Source of the DNA: Saprospiraceae bacterium
Lineage (GTDB): Bacteria; Bacteroidota; Bacteroidia; Chitinophagales; Saprospiraceae
Reading direction: 5' to 3'
Length of the DNA stretch: 58,129 nucleotides
Assembly: GCA_020628085.1 (NCBI GenBank)
Contig: JAHDFQ010000008.1
Location: forward strand, 1 to 58,129
The first letter of the stretch is position 1; the number at the start of each line of letters is the position of its first letter. Both the position numbers and the translations under genes were made by a program. Shown here in pieces: positions 43,219-52,608 of this stretch. The notes below the pieces were generated by a model. That model searched no databases. It saw only the letters and a program-made list of their open reading frames with translations, and was not told the origin of the DNA.

Positions 43219-44826
43219 ATGTTGACAGTGGAGTTGTTTGTGTCAAGTACACAACAAACAGAACACGTAATTGTGGAAAAAGAACTTATTATAAATTCTA
43301 CGCCTACCGATGTCGAAATTGCACTATTGGAGGATTCTAAATTGGTAGAGTTACACTATCAGAAAACAAACACCAATTTTACCGTAGGCGATATCTTTGT
43401 CGGAAGAATCAAGAAATTGATGCCTGGCTTAAATGCTGCATTTGTTGATATTGGGCATAAAAAAGATGCCTTTCTACACTATACCGATCTTGGTCCAAAA
43501 CTACGAACATTGCTAAAATTTTCTAAAGATTCAATGGATGGTCGTCATCAGACCCACCGTTTAGATCATTTTGAATTTGAGCCTGAAATCGTAAAAACAG
43601 GTAAGATCGACCAAGTGCTTAAAAAACAGCAGCCTATTTTGGTTCAAATACTAAAAGAACCTATTTCTACTAAAGGGCCTCGACTGAGCTGTGAAATTAC
43701 TATTCCTGGACGTTATTTAGTTTTGACACCATTTTCAAATACAATCGCTGTTTCAAAGAAAATTGGTAATCCCGATGAGCGCAACCGCTTAAAATTGTTG
43801 GTGGAAAGTATCCGTCCAAAGAATTTTGGATTGATTGTTCGAACAGCAGCCGAAGGAAAACGAGTAGCTGATTTACATGAAGAGTTGAATGGCATGTTGT
43901 CTAAATGGGAGCAGATTCATCAACAACTACACAAAAGCAAACCACCACTTAAACTATTGAGTGAGTTAGATAAAGCTTCCAGTATTTTGCGTGACCTGTT
44001 GAGTGATTCGTTCAATAAAATCGTAACCAACGATAAAGAGTTGTATCATAACGTAAAAGACTTATTGGGTAATATCGCACCCGATCAAGTTGGTATTGTT
44101 AATTATCATAAATCCAAAACACCTATTTTCGAGGTACATGGTGTCAATCGTCAAATTAAGTCTTCTTTTGGAAAGACAGCAACCATGGCAAGTGGAGCGT
44201 ACTTAGTGATCGAGCATACCGAAGCGATGCACGTCATTGATGTGAATAGCGGACACAAAATGGCCAAAAACGCTAATTTGGCAGAAGCGGTGTTAGCGGT
44301 TAATCTGGAGTCTGCGGCAGAAATTGCCCGACAATTACGCCTTAGAGATATTGGTGGAATTATTATTATTGATTTTATTGATATGCGAGTTGCCGATCAT
44401 CGTAAACAACTACTGCGTGAAATGCGGGAGTTTATGAAAAAAGATCGAGCGCAACATACTATTTTGCCGTTGAGTAAATTTGGTTTAATGCAAATTACAC
44501 GGCAGCGTGTGCGTCCAGAAGTGAAGATTAATACAGCTGAGGTTTGTCCGCAGTGTAACGGATCAGGTAAAGTCAATGCTACCATTTTATTGACAGATGA
44601 AATTGAACGAGATTTAGACTTTATTTTACAGTCTCGACCGAGTTCAAAATTGTATTTACAAGCACACCCATACATAGAAGCATATATCAAAAAAGGATTT
44701 CCGAGTATGCAAATGCGTTGGTTGATGAAATTCAAAAAATGGATTAAAATCCGTCCAAATACAGATTACGGATTGTCGAAATACAATTTTTATGATTCTA
44801 ACGACGATGAAATTCGTTTGAATTAA
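43219..44826 (+). CDS. rng: ribonuclease G (Rne/Rng family)
   Basis: 535 residues. Endoribonuclease for rRNA and mRNA processing. S1 domain VGDIFVGRIKKLMPGLNAAFVDIGHKKDAFLHY (about 47-80); catalytic Asp in MHVIDVNSG and in IIIIDFIDM; zinc-link Cys pair in VCPQCNGSG. No long C-terminal scaffold, so G-type. Start uncertain: ATG 43219 is the first, but family members begin near ELIINSTP (residue 22), so GTG 43243 or 43274 are alternatives. An unusual insertion of acidic/His residues (DSMDGRHQTHRLDHFEFEPE) follows the S1 domain; related proteins of this phylum also vary there. Confidence 0.93.
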   Translation: MLTVELFVSSTQQTEHVIVEKELIINSTPTDVEIALLEDSKLVELHYQKTNTNFTVGDIFVGRIKKLMPGLNAAFVDIGHKKDAFLHYTDLGPKLRTLLKFSKDSMDGRHQTHRLDHFEFEPEIVKTGKIDQVLKKQQPILVQILKEPISTKGPRLSCEITIPGRYLVLTPFSNTIAVSKKIGNPDERNRLKLLVESIRPKNFGLIVRTAAEGKRVADLHEELNGMLSKWEQIHQQLHKSKPPLKLLSELDKASSILRDLLSDSFNKIVTNDKELYHNVKDLLGNIAPDQVGIVNYHKSKTPIFEVHGVNRQIKSSFGKTATMASGAYLVIEHTEAMHVIDVNSGHKMAKNANLAEAVLAVNLESAAEIARQLRLRDIGGIIIIDFIDMRVADHRKQLLREMREFMKKDRAQHTILPLSKFGLMQITRQRVRPEVKINTAEVCPQCNGSGKVNATILLTDEIERDLDFILQSRPSSKLYLQAHPYIEAYIKKGFPSMQMRWLMKFKKWIKIRPNTDYGLSKYNFYDSNDDEIRLN

Positions 44827-44847
44827 TTCGAAATCAACTACAATACT

Positions 44848-45666
44848 ATGTTATTTGACCAAGTTCAAGAAAGTATTCAATTTATTCGTTCTAAGACGAC
44901 TTTGCAACCTCGTTTTGGAATCGTTTTGGGTACAGGACTTGGAAATCTAACAAAAGAAATAAAGGTAGATGTGGAAATTCCGTATCAGGACATTCCACAT
45001 TTTCCAGTCTCTACCGTTCAAAGTCATCAAAGTAAGCTCATTATTGGTCAACTAGGTGAACAAATAATTGTGGCGATGGCAGGTCGTTTTCATCACTACG
45101 AAGGGTATTCAATGAAAGAAGTGACTTTTCCTATTCGAGTGATGAAAATGCTAGGCATAGAACGACTTATAATCTCAAATGTATCTGGTAGTACAAATGC
45201 TGAAATTGAGGCAGGTGATATTGTGTTTGTAAAAGACCACATTAACCTCCAAGCTGCTAATGCGCTGCGTGGCGAAAACGATGAGCGTTTTGGACCACGT
45301 TTTCCAGATATGTTACATACCTATGACGCTACAATGATTGAATTAGCAGAACAAGTTGCTGACGAACATAACATCAAAACGCATCAAGGAGTGTATATTG
45401 CCCTTCAAGGTCCTAATCTTGAAACGCCCGCTGAATATCGTTTTCTCAATATTATTGGGGGCGACTTAGTAGGTATGTCCACCGTCCCAGAAGTAATCGT
45501 TGCCCGCCACATGGATGTTCCTGTTTTTGTGATTTCTGTAGTATCCAATAAGTGTTTTCCGATAGAATCAATTCAAAAAACCACGCTAGAAAGTGTCATA
45601 GAAGTCGCACGAGTTGCCGAACCCAAAATGACGACTATTGTCAAAGAAATGGTACAGCGATTGTAA
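44848..45666 (+). CDS. purine nucleoside phosphorylase
   Basis: 272 residues, the trimeric low-molecular-mass type. Splits purine (deoxy)nucleosides with phosphate for salvage. FGIVLGTGLGNLTKEI (phosphate loop), PVSTVQSHQSKL, AGRFHHYEGYSM, and GGDLVGMSTVPEVIVARHM are family motifs. 21 bases downstream of rng, so probably cotranscribed. Confidence 0.94.
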   Translation: MLFDQVQESIQFIRSKTTLQPRFGIVLGTGLGNLTKEIKVDVEIPYQDIPHFPVSTVQSHQSKLIIGQLGEQIIVAMAGRFHHYEGYSMKEVTFPIRVMKMLGIERLIISNVSGSTNAEIEAGDIVFVKDHINLQAANALRGENDERFGPRFPDMLHTYDATMIELAEQVADEHNIKTHQGVYIALQGPNLETPAEYRFLNIIGGDLVGMSTVPEVIVARHMDVPVFVISVVSNKCFPIESIQKTTLESVIEVARVAEPKMTTIVKEMVQRL

Positions 45667-45765
45667 TTTATTTTCCTTTCCTTCAAGTATATTTTCAAAA
45701 AAAAATAATCAAGTACACACCAAAATAGAACTTTGTGTAATCTATAAAGACATACTTATAAAGCT

Positions 45766-45954
45766 ATGAAAAGGTATGTTTGTCGATATATATGTTGTTG
45801 GTTGTTACCAATATTGTTCACACAGTGTCATCTGATTTCAGATGCTCCAAGAAAGGTGATTTTGATGCGAGAACTAAGCAACCAAGAAGATGTATATCGA
45901 GATTCATTAGAGCAAATTCCAGAACCTGCTGGTCATATTGTAAATAGGGAATGA
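45766..45954 (+). CDS. small putative lipoprotein
   Basis: 62 residues (MKRYVCRYICCWLLPILFTQCHLIS...). Hydrophobic signal with lipobox-like FTQC (C21), then a short acidic body ending EQIPEPAGHIVNRE. No homolog recognised. Could be real or a chance ORF; the signal-peptide shape and the ATG after an AT-rich gap favour a gene. Confidence 0.5.
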   Translation: MKRYVCRYICCWLLPILFTQCHLISDAPRKVILMRELSNQEDVYRDSLEQIPEPAGHIVNRE

Positions 45955-45970
45955 GTTATTTCCTAAAATC

Positions 45971-45994
45971 AAGTGATAACTTTAGTCACCATTT
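45971..45994. repeat. imperfect hairpin related to the one at 31949-31980
   Basis: AAGTGATAAC / GTCACCATTT around TTTA. The 11-mer AGTCACCATTT (45984-45994) is the exact reverse complement of AAATGGTGACT at 31953-31963. Probably two copies of a small dispersed palindrome. Confidence 0.4.
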
Positions 45995-46104
45995 GATAAG
46001 TTAAATTTTTCATTTTTAAGTCGGTCACTACCAAGTTGTTGAAGTATTACACTACTTCAATTAGCCTGACTATTCTATATTTTAAAACTAAAATTATACA
46101 GATT

Positions 46105-46869
46105 ATGACACGTCTTGATATTTCAAAACTCAAAAAAAATCGTCCTATTTATCTCAAAGTCGGATTGATTATTTCTTTATCTTTTGCACTTTTTGCCTTC
46201 AATTATACGATATATGATATTGAACCAGAAATGGAATTAGTTGAAATTGATGAAGTAAATTTCGATGACATTCCTGTGATTCGAACACCTCGTGAACGAA
46301 AACCCATTCCAATACCACCTGCTATTGAAATCTCTGACAAAATAGAGGAAATTGAAGAAGAAGAATTTATTGAAGAACCAGAACCCGACATTTTACCAAC
46401 GGATGTTATTGTAGATGAACCTGTGGACGTACCTGTAATACCACGTCTTGCTGCTCCAAAACCTAAAAAACCAGTGGTTGTTCCTGATGATCCAGCCGAG
46501 GACTTGGTTGATCCGACTATTTATACCAGAGTAGAACGAATGCCAGAGTTTGGAGACATTGATCCATCCATAACAGAAAAAGAACGCCGTCAATTATCGG
46601 ATAAAAATCTACTATCGTTTATTTATAAAAACATCAAATATCCAACCTTAGCTTTAGAAAATGGCTATTCAGGAAAAGTCTTTGTACGATTTGTTGTTAA
46701 TGAACAAGGAGTAGTGCAAGACGCTGAAATTCTTCGTGAGCCAGGTGGAGGATTAGGCAAAGAGGTATTACGAGTTATTGGGAAAATGCCAACTTGGAAA
46801 CCAGGAAAACAAGGAATGCGAAATGTGAAAGTTATGTTTACCTTACCCGTTGAGTTTTCAGCTAGGTAG
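46105..46869 (+). CDS. energy transducer TonB
   Basis: 254 residues from ATG 46105 (MTRLDISKLKKNRP); the open frame extends 23 codons upstream but that part is not TonB-like. One membrane anchor (about 19-33), a long acidic/proline-rich periplasmic spacer (about 50-140, PIPIPPAIE, EEFIEEPEPD, PVIPRLAAPKPKKP) and the TonB C-terminal domain (about 165-254: NIKYPTLALENGYSGKVFVRFVV ... PTWKPGKQGMRNVKVMFTLPVEF). It passes proton-motive energy to receptors such as the one at 32-34 kb; exbB/exbD are not in the window. Ends before a clear terminator. Confidence 0.93.
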   Translation: MTRLDISKLKKNRPIYLKVGLIISLSFALFAFNYTIYDIEPEMELVEIDEVNFDDIPVIRTPRERKPIPIPPAIEISDKIEEIEEEEFIEEPEPDILPTDVIVDEPVDVPVIPRLAAPKPKKPVVVPDDPAEDLVDPTIYTRVERMPEFGDIDPSITEKERRQLSDKNLLSFIYKNIKYPTLALENGYSGKVFVRFVVNEQGVVQDAEILREPGGGLGKEVLRVIGKMPTWKPGKQGMRNVKVMFTLPVEFSAR

Positions 46870-46918
46870 AAACAAAGATATTTTAAAATGTAAAAACTTG
46901 GTAGTTTTTCGACAATTT

Positions 46919-46953
46919 GAAGTGCATGCCTGCTGTTACAGAACATGCACTTC
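46919..46953. terminator. terminator after tonB, convergent with the BNR-repeat gene
   Basis: Perfect 10-bp stem GAAGTGCATG (46919-46928) / CATGCACTTC (46944-46953), 15-base loop, then six T. Works for the plus strand; it lies 26 bases beyond the stop of the minus-strand gene and could serve both. Confidence 0.8.
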
Positions 46954-46978
46954 TTTTTTGTCAGCACTCAAATATATT

Positions 46979-49390
46979 TTACTGTTTAATGATGGTTTCA
47001 ATAAACATATTTCCGTTGGATTGATCTTGAATATTTACAAAATACAATCCAGTTCCCAAATTTGAAATGTCAATAATTACTTCATTGTTGGAGCTAGTAA
47101 GCGACTGAACAACCTGTCCCATACTATTCACAATATTTATAGAAACATTCCCCAATAATCCAGAGATAACAAAATAATCATCTGTCGGACAAGGATAAAT
47201 TTCAATACAACTGGCACTCACATTAATATTTGGAACAGTCGTATCTATCAATTCATGATAAACAAATCCATTTCCAGCAAAACCAACAAACAAACGACCG
47301 AACTCATCCATATCGGCTTCCATAATTTTAGCTTTATCATAAATTCCTAATGGATAATCACCAATTTGATTCCAGGTTATACCTTCATCTGTAGACATAA
47401 AATAGCCAAATATTCCATTGACCCGTCCTTGAATATAGATCGTCGGATAACTAGAACCAGCGGCAGCTTTTCCAATGGCTACATTGAGTACTTCGTTGGT
47501 ATTTGGGAAAGTTGACCATGTTTGTCCTCCGTCCACTGAACGCATCAATCCATGAATATTGCTGATACTTTGTTCTGCCCCACGTGCATAAATCAAGTGA
47601 TTCGCATGATCGGGTACTGCCATGATTTTACAATTAAAAGCAAATGCAGGTAATACATTATTAAAATTATTCCAAGTTGCTCCACCATCAGTTGAGCGAT
47701 ATACGTTTCCATTACCAAAATCATAGATGTAAAAAGTATTATCTAAAACCCGATCTGCGGTTAGTGAATTTCTATCAAAAAAATTAGCTCCTGTACAACA
47801 ACTTCCAGAATTATTAGGCAGAGTAGCCTGTGTCCAAGTATTGCCTCTATCGGTGGTAAAATAGGGTTCAAGATCAAAAGAAGGTAGCCAAACAATGTTG
47901 TCATTGTCGTTCGCTGAAACAGTGATATATCCAAAAATATTATCCCCAATCGGATCAGGTTGCGTGGCAAAGGTCGTCCATGTTTGTCCACCATCTGTAG
48001 AATATCCAGAACTTCTGCGTTCAGCATCATAGCAACAATAACGATGGTCTTCAATGATAGCGACTAGAAAATCTGGGTCACTAGGACTGCGATCTATATC
48101 CCAAGCAGAATTAAAGCGGTTTGTAGGTTGCTGAGTTGCAGGGAAAGCATCGAGATCACTATGATAAAACAAAGGTCGATCCCAATGAGCCGTAACGACT
48201 CTATTATTGGGCAGTACGACAATATCATTAGAAACTAAGTGTTCCTGTCCAGCCGCATATTCTGTCCAAGTAACATCTGCATCCGCCAAATCAGATGTTT
48301 TCCAAGTACCCACTCCGTCAGCTTTCCAAAGTTCATTAGGCACAGCAGGATTGAAAACGACTTCTCCGATAGTAAACCAATTCAATTCGGCTACATTCAT
48401 CCAACCAATATCGTTCGCTTGATTAGATGTCGTCATATAAGTCCAGTTCGGAGATGTATTGGTCGCATTTAAAGTTCGATAAGTATCTGAAAAGCCATAA
48501 GAAAATACTAATAAACGATCAGCATCAAAAGGATCAATGGCTACTTCACCGAAAGCAGTGAAATCATCAGGAGAAATATTTGCCCAAGTCATACCATCGA
48601 AACGCTGGACGAGATAATCCAAATCGTCTTCCCCACAAAAATAGACATACCCATTGGAGGCCATTTCAGCATCGTAAAAAATAGGATTGATATACGATGA
48701 AATTAAAGACCAAGTACTACCTGCATCGGTAGATTGATAAATACCTATTCCATCAACAAAAGCATAAATGGTGTTGGTTATTCCCGCTGTTACTCCTGAA
48801 CTAGCATCAAATAATATTTGCCGTACACCCCGATCTGTCGTTCCACTAGATATACCAGTAACAACGTTCCATGTGCTACCTCCATCTGTACTACGCCAAA
48901 GACCATCGTTGATTGAACCAAAATATACATTGTCAGCATCATTGGGGTCAACGGCAATACGTTCTCCTGAAGTTTTCGATGCATCATCATTGGCAGGCAT
49001 ATTGATCGTCGGAAAGTTAGTACGCTGCCAGCTATCTCCTTGGTCATTGCTTCTATAAATGCCATCGCCATAAGCCATGTATGCTCTATTGGCATCAGAT
49101 GGTGCTGAAACTATACTTAACACACCTTGATAGTTATTCCAATAAATATCCGTCGATGGCATAGAACTGCTCGTCAGAATGTTTACCCATCTTTGATTGG
49201 TTTCGTTCCAACGGTAAGCACTACCTACATCAACACGTGCATATATGGGCGTTCCACTAGGATGAATATCCATACCAGTAGCCCAACCACCAGCACCAGT
49301 TTTGAGTGGTTTCCAAAAACTAGAATTCTGGGAAAAACTATTCGTAACAATGAATAATAGTACAATTAGAATATTTAAAGAATAGCGCAT
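46979..49390 (-). CDS. secreted GH74-like BNR-repeat protein with T9SS sorting domain
   Basis: 803 residues from ATG 49388-49390 (MRYSLNILIVLLFIVTNSFSQ, signal peptide); the frame is open 63 codons further upstream, outside the family. WATGMDIHPSGTPIYARVDVGSAYRWNE matches the first repeat of GH74 xyloglucanases and related two-propeller proteins; many Asp-box repeats follow (STDGGSTWN, STDAGSTWS, STDGGATWN, SVDGGQTWS, STDEGITWN). The C-terminal 75 residues (EIYPCPTDDYFVISG ... TGLYFVNIQDQS) are a T9SS sorting domain. Catalytic Asp assignments are uncertain, so it could be a glycosidase or a surface sugar-binding propeller. Single gene facing tonB. Confidence 0.87.
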   Translation of the reverse strand: MRYSLNILIVLLFIVTNSFSQNSSFWKPLKTGAGGWATGMDIHPSGTPIYARVDVGSAYRWNETNQRWVNILTSSSMPSTDIYWNNYQGVLSIVSAPSDANRAYMAYGDGIYRSNDQGDSWQRTNFPTINMPANDDASKTSGERIAVDPNDADNVYFGSINDGLWRSTDGGSTWNVVTGISSGTTDRGVRQILFDASSGVTAGITNTIYAFVDGIGIYQSTDAGSTWSLISSYINPIFYDAEMASNGYVYFCGEDDLDYLVQRFDGMTWANISPDDFTAFGEVAIDPFDADRLLVFSYGFSDTYRTLNATNTSPNWTYMTTSNQANDIGWMNVAELNWFTIGEVVFNPAVPNELWKADGVGTWKTSDLADADVTWTEYAAGQEHLVSNDIVVLPNNRVVTAHWDRPLFYHSDLDAFPATQQPTNRFNSAWDIDRSPSDPDFLVAIIEDHRYCCYDAERRSSGYSTDGGQTWTTFATQPDPIGDNIFGYITVSANDNDNIVWLPSFDLEPYFTTDRGNTWTQATLPNNSGSCCTGANFFDRNSLTADRVLDNTFYIYDFGNGNVYRSTDGGATWNNFNNVLPAFAFNCKIMAVPDHANHLIYARGAEQSISNIHGLMRSVDGGQTWSTFPNTNEVLNVAIGKAAAGSSYPTIYIQGRVNGIFGYFMSTDEGITWNQIGDYPLGIYDKAKIMEADMDEFGRLFVGFAGNGFVYHELIDTTVPNINVSASCIEIYPCPTDDYFVISGLLGNVSINIVNSMGQVVQSLTSSNNEVIIDISNLGTGLYFVNIQDQSNGNMFIETIIKQ

Positions 49391-49734
49391 AGTTTGTAAG
49401 TTTTTTCGGTATAAATGAGAATGAAAAAAAACTGCAATACGGAAAAAAAGTAGTGGACATAACTGGGCAATTACTCCGTAAAGAGATATTTTTGGAATAA
49501 TTACTACATGAAGATGTTTGTTTGTTGAGTAGTAAGTGTAGATTGCTAATTGCTTCGTTAAGATAAGCGGTTTTTCCAAAAAATCAAATCCAAATTCTTC
49601 TGAATGAAAAGGATAAGTAATAAATGACGTTTAGTTAACAATCTTTATTTTTGGAGTTTCGTTTATGAAAATGACCACCTTTTAAGAATATTTCGTCTTT
49701 ATAAAGAAGGTATTTTTTATCAAAAAAAAAATTC
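49391..49734. other. divergent intergenic region
   Basis: 344 bases between the BNR-repeat gene and the TlpA-like gene. A TATTTTTG box at 49646-49653 could be a -7 element for the latter, without a good -33 partner. Nothing else recognised. Confidence 0.4.
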
Positions 49735-51150
49735 ATGTATAAAAATATATTTTGGATTCTTAACTTATTTTTACTCAATATCATTTCTAATCATACCTAT
49801 GCTGCAATCGTACCTATAACAGCTAAAATAAGCCAGCCTACCGACTCTGTTATTGGCTTTTCTTACAAAAAAACTAAAAATGCTACCAAGCGTAGTTACT
49901 TTCAAATGAATTTGAATGCTCAAGGTGAGGCAAGGTTTGAATTAAATATAGAAGGAGCAACATTTGTTGAAGTACATCATGGCTATCAAACGGTGTTTGT
50001 ATATTTGGAAGAAGGTGACGATCTGAACCTGATGTTTGCAGGGAAAAAACTATTTGAAACGATCCAATTTGAAGGAAAAGGTGCAAAAAATAATAACGCT
50101 TGGGCGCAGTACCGACAACAGTTTCGTTCTCACGATCAACGCTTATACGAAGGTGGATATATACAAATACAGGCAGATGCGTTCGTATCTGAACAAGCAA
50201 ATCTACAAACGGCAATTGCCTACGCTAAATGGGTCGATCAACAACAACAGGCTCAAATACAACTTTTAAATCGACAACAAACTCAAATTTCTCCTGCTTT
50301 ATATACATTTCTAAAAACGGAGATCAACTATTCCAACGCTACCAACCGTATTGTTTGGTTTTTAGAACATCAATACGAAGATATTCAACGATCCAAGAAA
50401 GCAATAGATGTTTTAAGATCAGTCTCTTTGCGAAAAAAGGAACTATTAGAACATGGAGCGTATCAAAATTTCTTAAAAGCTTATTTGCTTTATTTATATT
50501 TGCCAGAAGATTTATCTCGGCAAAAAGTGGAGCATCCATTATATCAAATTGCTAGTCAACAGTTTACAGGAAAGGTTAAATACTTCTTACAAAAAGAATT
50601 ACTGTATCAAACACATTATCGTTCGGGAGACTTAGATTTAGGGCAAAAACACTTTGCTACTTTTTCGAATGAAAACCCCTATCCTAAATACACAGAAGAA
50701 GTGCTATCAACTTATGGAGGCACATTAAGTGGGCTAGAATCGGTGGCGGCACCCGATTTTGATATGGTTGATCCCAATCGAAACCTCATTGCATTGGGAG
50801 ATTATAAAGGAAAGGTTGTATATTTGAGTTTTTGGGCAAGCTGGTGCAAACCTTGTATTGAAGGATTTAAAAAATCGGCAAGTACAAGACAGCAGTTACA
50901 GGATATGGGCGTGGTGCTTTTAAATGTGTCAATCGACAAAAAAGAAAGTGCTTGGCGTGAGGCGATGATCCGACATAACCCCACAGGCATCAATGGTTTG
51001 GTATTATCTTTGGAAGATATATCTAAAAAGTATGATATATCGAGCATCCCGCTCTACCAAATAATTGATAAAAATGGCAAGTTCGCATACCTCTCCAGTA
51101 ATGGGCAACGCAATATCCTCGACGAGTTCCGACGATTGGTGGAACAGTAG
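49735..51150 (+). CDS. TlpA-type thioredoxin-domain protein
   Basis: 471 residues. Signal peptide 1-23 (ending HTYA). An N-terminal beta domain (DUF4369-like position, ARFELNIEGATFVEV), a helical middle, and a C-terminal AhpC/TSA thioredoxin fold from about 335: APDFDMVDPNRNLIALGDYKGKVVYLSFWASWCKPC with redox cysteines C371 and C374, then SSIPLYQIIDKNG with the cis-proline. A periplasmic or outer-membrane disulfide reductase is expected, typical of Bacteroidota. The WG-repeat gene begins 34 bases later. Confidence 0.9.
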   Translation: MYKNIFWILNLFLLNIISNHTYAAIVPITAKISQPTDSVIGFSYKKTKNATKRSYFQMNLNAQGEARFELNIEGATFVEVHHGYQTVFVYLEEGDDLNLMFAGKKLFETIQFEGKGAKNNNAWAQYRQQFRSHDQRLYEGGYIQIQADAFVSEQANLQTAIAYAKWVDQQQQAQIQLLNRQQTQISPALYTFLKTEINYSNATNRIVWFLEHQYEDIQRSKKAIDVLRSVSLRKKELLEHGAYQNFLKAYLLYLYLPEDLSRQKVEHPLYQIASQQFTGKVKYFLQKELLYQTHYRSGDLDLGQKHFATFSNENPYPKYTEEVLSTYGGTLSGLESVAAPDFDMVDPNRNLIALGDYKGKVVYLSFWASWCKPCIEGFKKSASTRQQLQDMGVVLLNVSIDKKESAWREAMIRHNPTGINGLVLSLEDISKKYDISSIPLYQIIDKNGKFAYLSSNGQRNILDEFRRLVEQ

Positions 51151-51184
51151 GTGCAGAACAACTACGCTTAATGCAAAACAGACT

Positions 51185-52207
51185 ATGGGAAACGAACTTT
51201 ACAAAATACGTGATAAAGGCAAGTATGGCTTTATCAATAAAGAAGGGCAGGTGGTGATCGAACCACAGTATTTCGAGGCAGAGGACTTTTATAATGGTTT
51301 TTCTAGAATTCGGTTTAATAACAAACTCGTACCACTCGATTCATTGGGGCGTCTCCTAATGAAGCACATTTTTAACTATGTAGGACGTTTTGAAGAAGGC
51401 TTAGCTAAAATACAATTGGTGTCTCAATGGGGATATATCGACCAAAGAGGAAGTATTGCTATTGAAGTACAGTATGAAGACGCAGATGATTTTAGTGAAG
51501 GTTTAGCAGCCATAAAAATGGATGGTACTTGTGGCTTTATTGATAAAGAAGGACATATCGTTATTGAACCTAAATTTGAAAAAGCGGGCTCATTTCGCTC
51601 GGGTTTAGCTCCTGTAATGATCGACGGATTATATGGCTATGTTGATACAAAAGGGCAACTCAAAATTAAACCACAGTTTGAAAAAGCATATCAGTTTCAA
51701 GATCATGTAGCTGTGATTGAAGCAGATGGAAAATGGGGATTGATCGACGCATCAGGAAAAATAATACAAACACCACAATTTGACAAAGAGGAAGGTTATA
51801 CCAATGGGGCGTTTTTTCATGGAATGGCTTTGACGGTAAAAGATGATAAATACGGATTCGTTAACCAAAAAGGGGAGATTGTTGTAGAGTCAATTTATGA
51901 TTTTGCAGGTGACTTTGGAGCAAGGCTAGCGGTGGTGGAGATCAATGGAGCTTACGGCTATATAGATAAAGCTGGGAAGTTGACTATTTTGCCTAAATAC
52001 GAAGATGCAGGTGTTTTTTCTGATGGTTTGGCGCAAGTTCAGGTGGATGGTGCGTGGGGATTTATTGACGAAAAGGGAAATATGGTGATTGAACCTAAAT
52101 TCCAAAAAGTATATCCATTCAAAAATGGCTTGGCACTAATCGAACATGGAGAGTTTTGGGCATATATTGACACAAAAGGAGGACTCGTCTGGCGAGAAAA
52201 AGCATAA
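51185..52207 (+). CDS. WG-repeat protein
   Basis: 340 residues from ATG 51185; the frame is open into the previous gene but that part lacks repeats. The protein is about eight repeats of roughly 42-46 residues with the pattern (Y/W)GFI(D/N)xxGxxVIEPxF(E)xAxxFxxGLAxV, e.g. YGFINKEGQVVIEPQY, WGYIDQRGSIAIEVQY, CGFIDKEGHIVIEPKF, WGFIDEKGNMVIEPKF. WG/KWG repeats form beta structures, function mostly unknown. No signal peptide at the chosen start. Likely cotranscribed with the TlpA-like gene. Confidence 0.88.
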   Translation: MGNELYKIRDKGKYGFINKEGQVVIEPQYFEAEDFYNGFSRIRFNNKLVPLDSLGRLLMKHIFNYVGRFEEGLAKIQLVSQWGYIDQRGSIAIEVQYEDADDFSEGLAAIKMDGTCGFIDKEGHIVIEPKFEKAGSFRSGLAPVMIDGLYGYVDTKGQLKIKPQFEKAYQFQDHVAVIEADGKWGLIDASGKIIQTPQFDKEEGYTNGAFFHGMALTVKDDKYGFVNQKGEIVVESIYDFAGDFGARLAVVEINGAYGYIDKAGKLTILPKYEDAGVFSDGLAQVQVDGAWGFIDEKGNMVIEPKFQKVYPFKNGLALIEHGEFWAYIDTKGGLVWREKA

Positions 52208-52253
52208 AAATACTGTTTTAGAGTATATTTTATGAAAATGGGTTATCTAAAAA

Positions 52254-52284
52254 TTGCCTAAGTTTAAAAATACACTTACCTTTG
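52254..52284 (+). promoter_or_regulatory. promoter of rpmH-rnpA
   Basis: TTG at 52254-52256, 20-base spacer, TACCTTTG at 52277-52284. Start near 52291, leader about 90 bases. Confidence 0.8.
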
Positions 52285-52379
52285 CCGTCCGAATTTGAAA
52301 GAGCATTGTTTTTTAAATCTTCTTTCATTATTGATAATACAAATAGCTGCATCGCAGTTTTTAATTAATATAATTTACA

Positions 52380-52535
52380 ATGAAGCGTACCTACCAACCA
52401 TCGAAAAGAAGACGTGTAAACAAACATGGATTTCGCTCAAGAATGAGCAGCAAAAACGGTCGTAAAGTACTGGCTCGTCGTCGTGCAAAAGGACGTGCTA
52501 AATTGACAGTTTCTGATCAAAGACATGTGAAGTAA
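52380..52535 (+). CDS. rpmH: 50S ribosomal protein L34 (bL34)
   Basis: 51 residues, [20 protein letters not shown] and [21 protein letters not shown]. Slightly longer than the classical 44-46. Read directly from the sequence upstream of rnpA, its standard partner. dnaA, usually adjacent in other phyla, is not here. Confidence 0.97.
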   Translation: MKRTYQPSKRRRVNKHGFRSRMSSKNGRKVLARRRAKGRAKLTVSDQRHVK

Positions 52536-52608
52536 TAAAGGTTGAGTAAAGTTGAAGCTCAAACTTGGTTTGTGCTTCGCTATTATTCTATTTTTATGAT
52601 ACTTCAAT

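Noticed and set aside
43134-43340. 68-codon frame overlapping the start of RNase G
   Set aside because: It is out of frame with a strongly conserved gene and has no recognisable features.
46979-49579. Longer start of the BNR-repeat gene at 49579
   Set aside because: The first 63 residues are not a signal peptide or a known domain, while a clear signal peptide starts at 49390.
51065-51184. Extension of the WG-repeat gene into the TlpA-like gene
   Set aside because: The extra 40 residues are low in family character and overlap the upstream coding sequence; ATG 51185 fits the repeat start.
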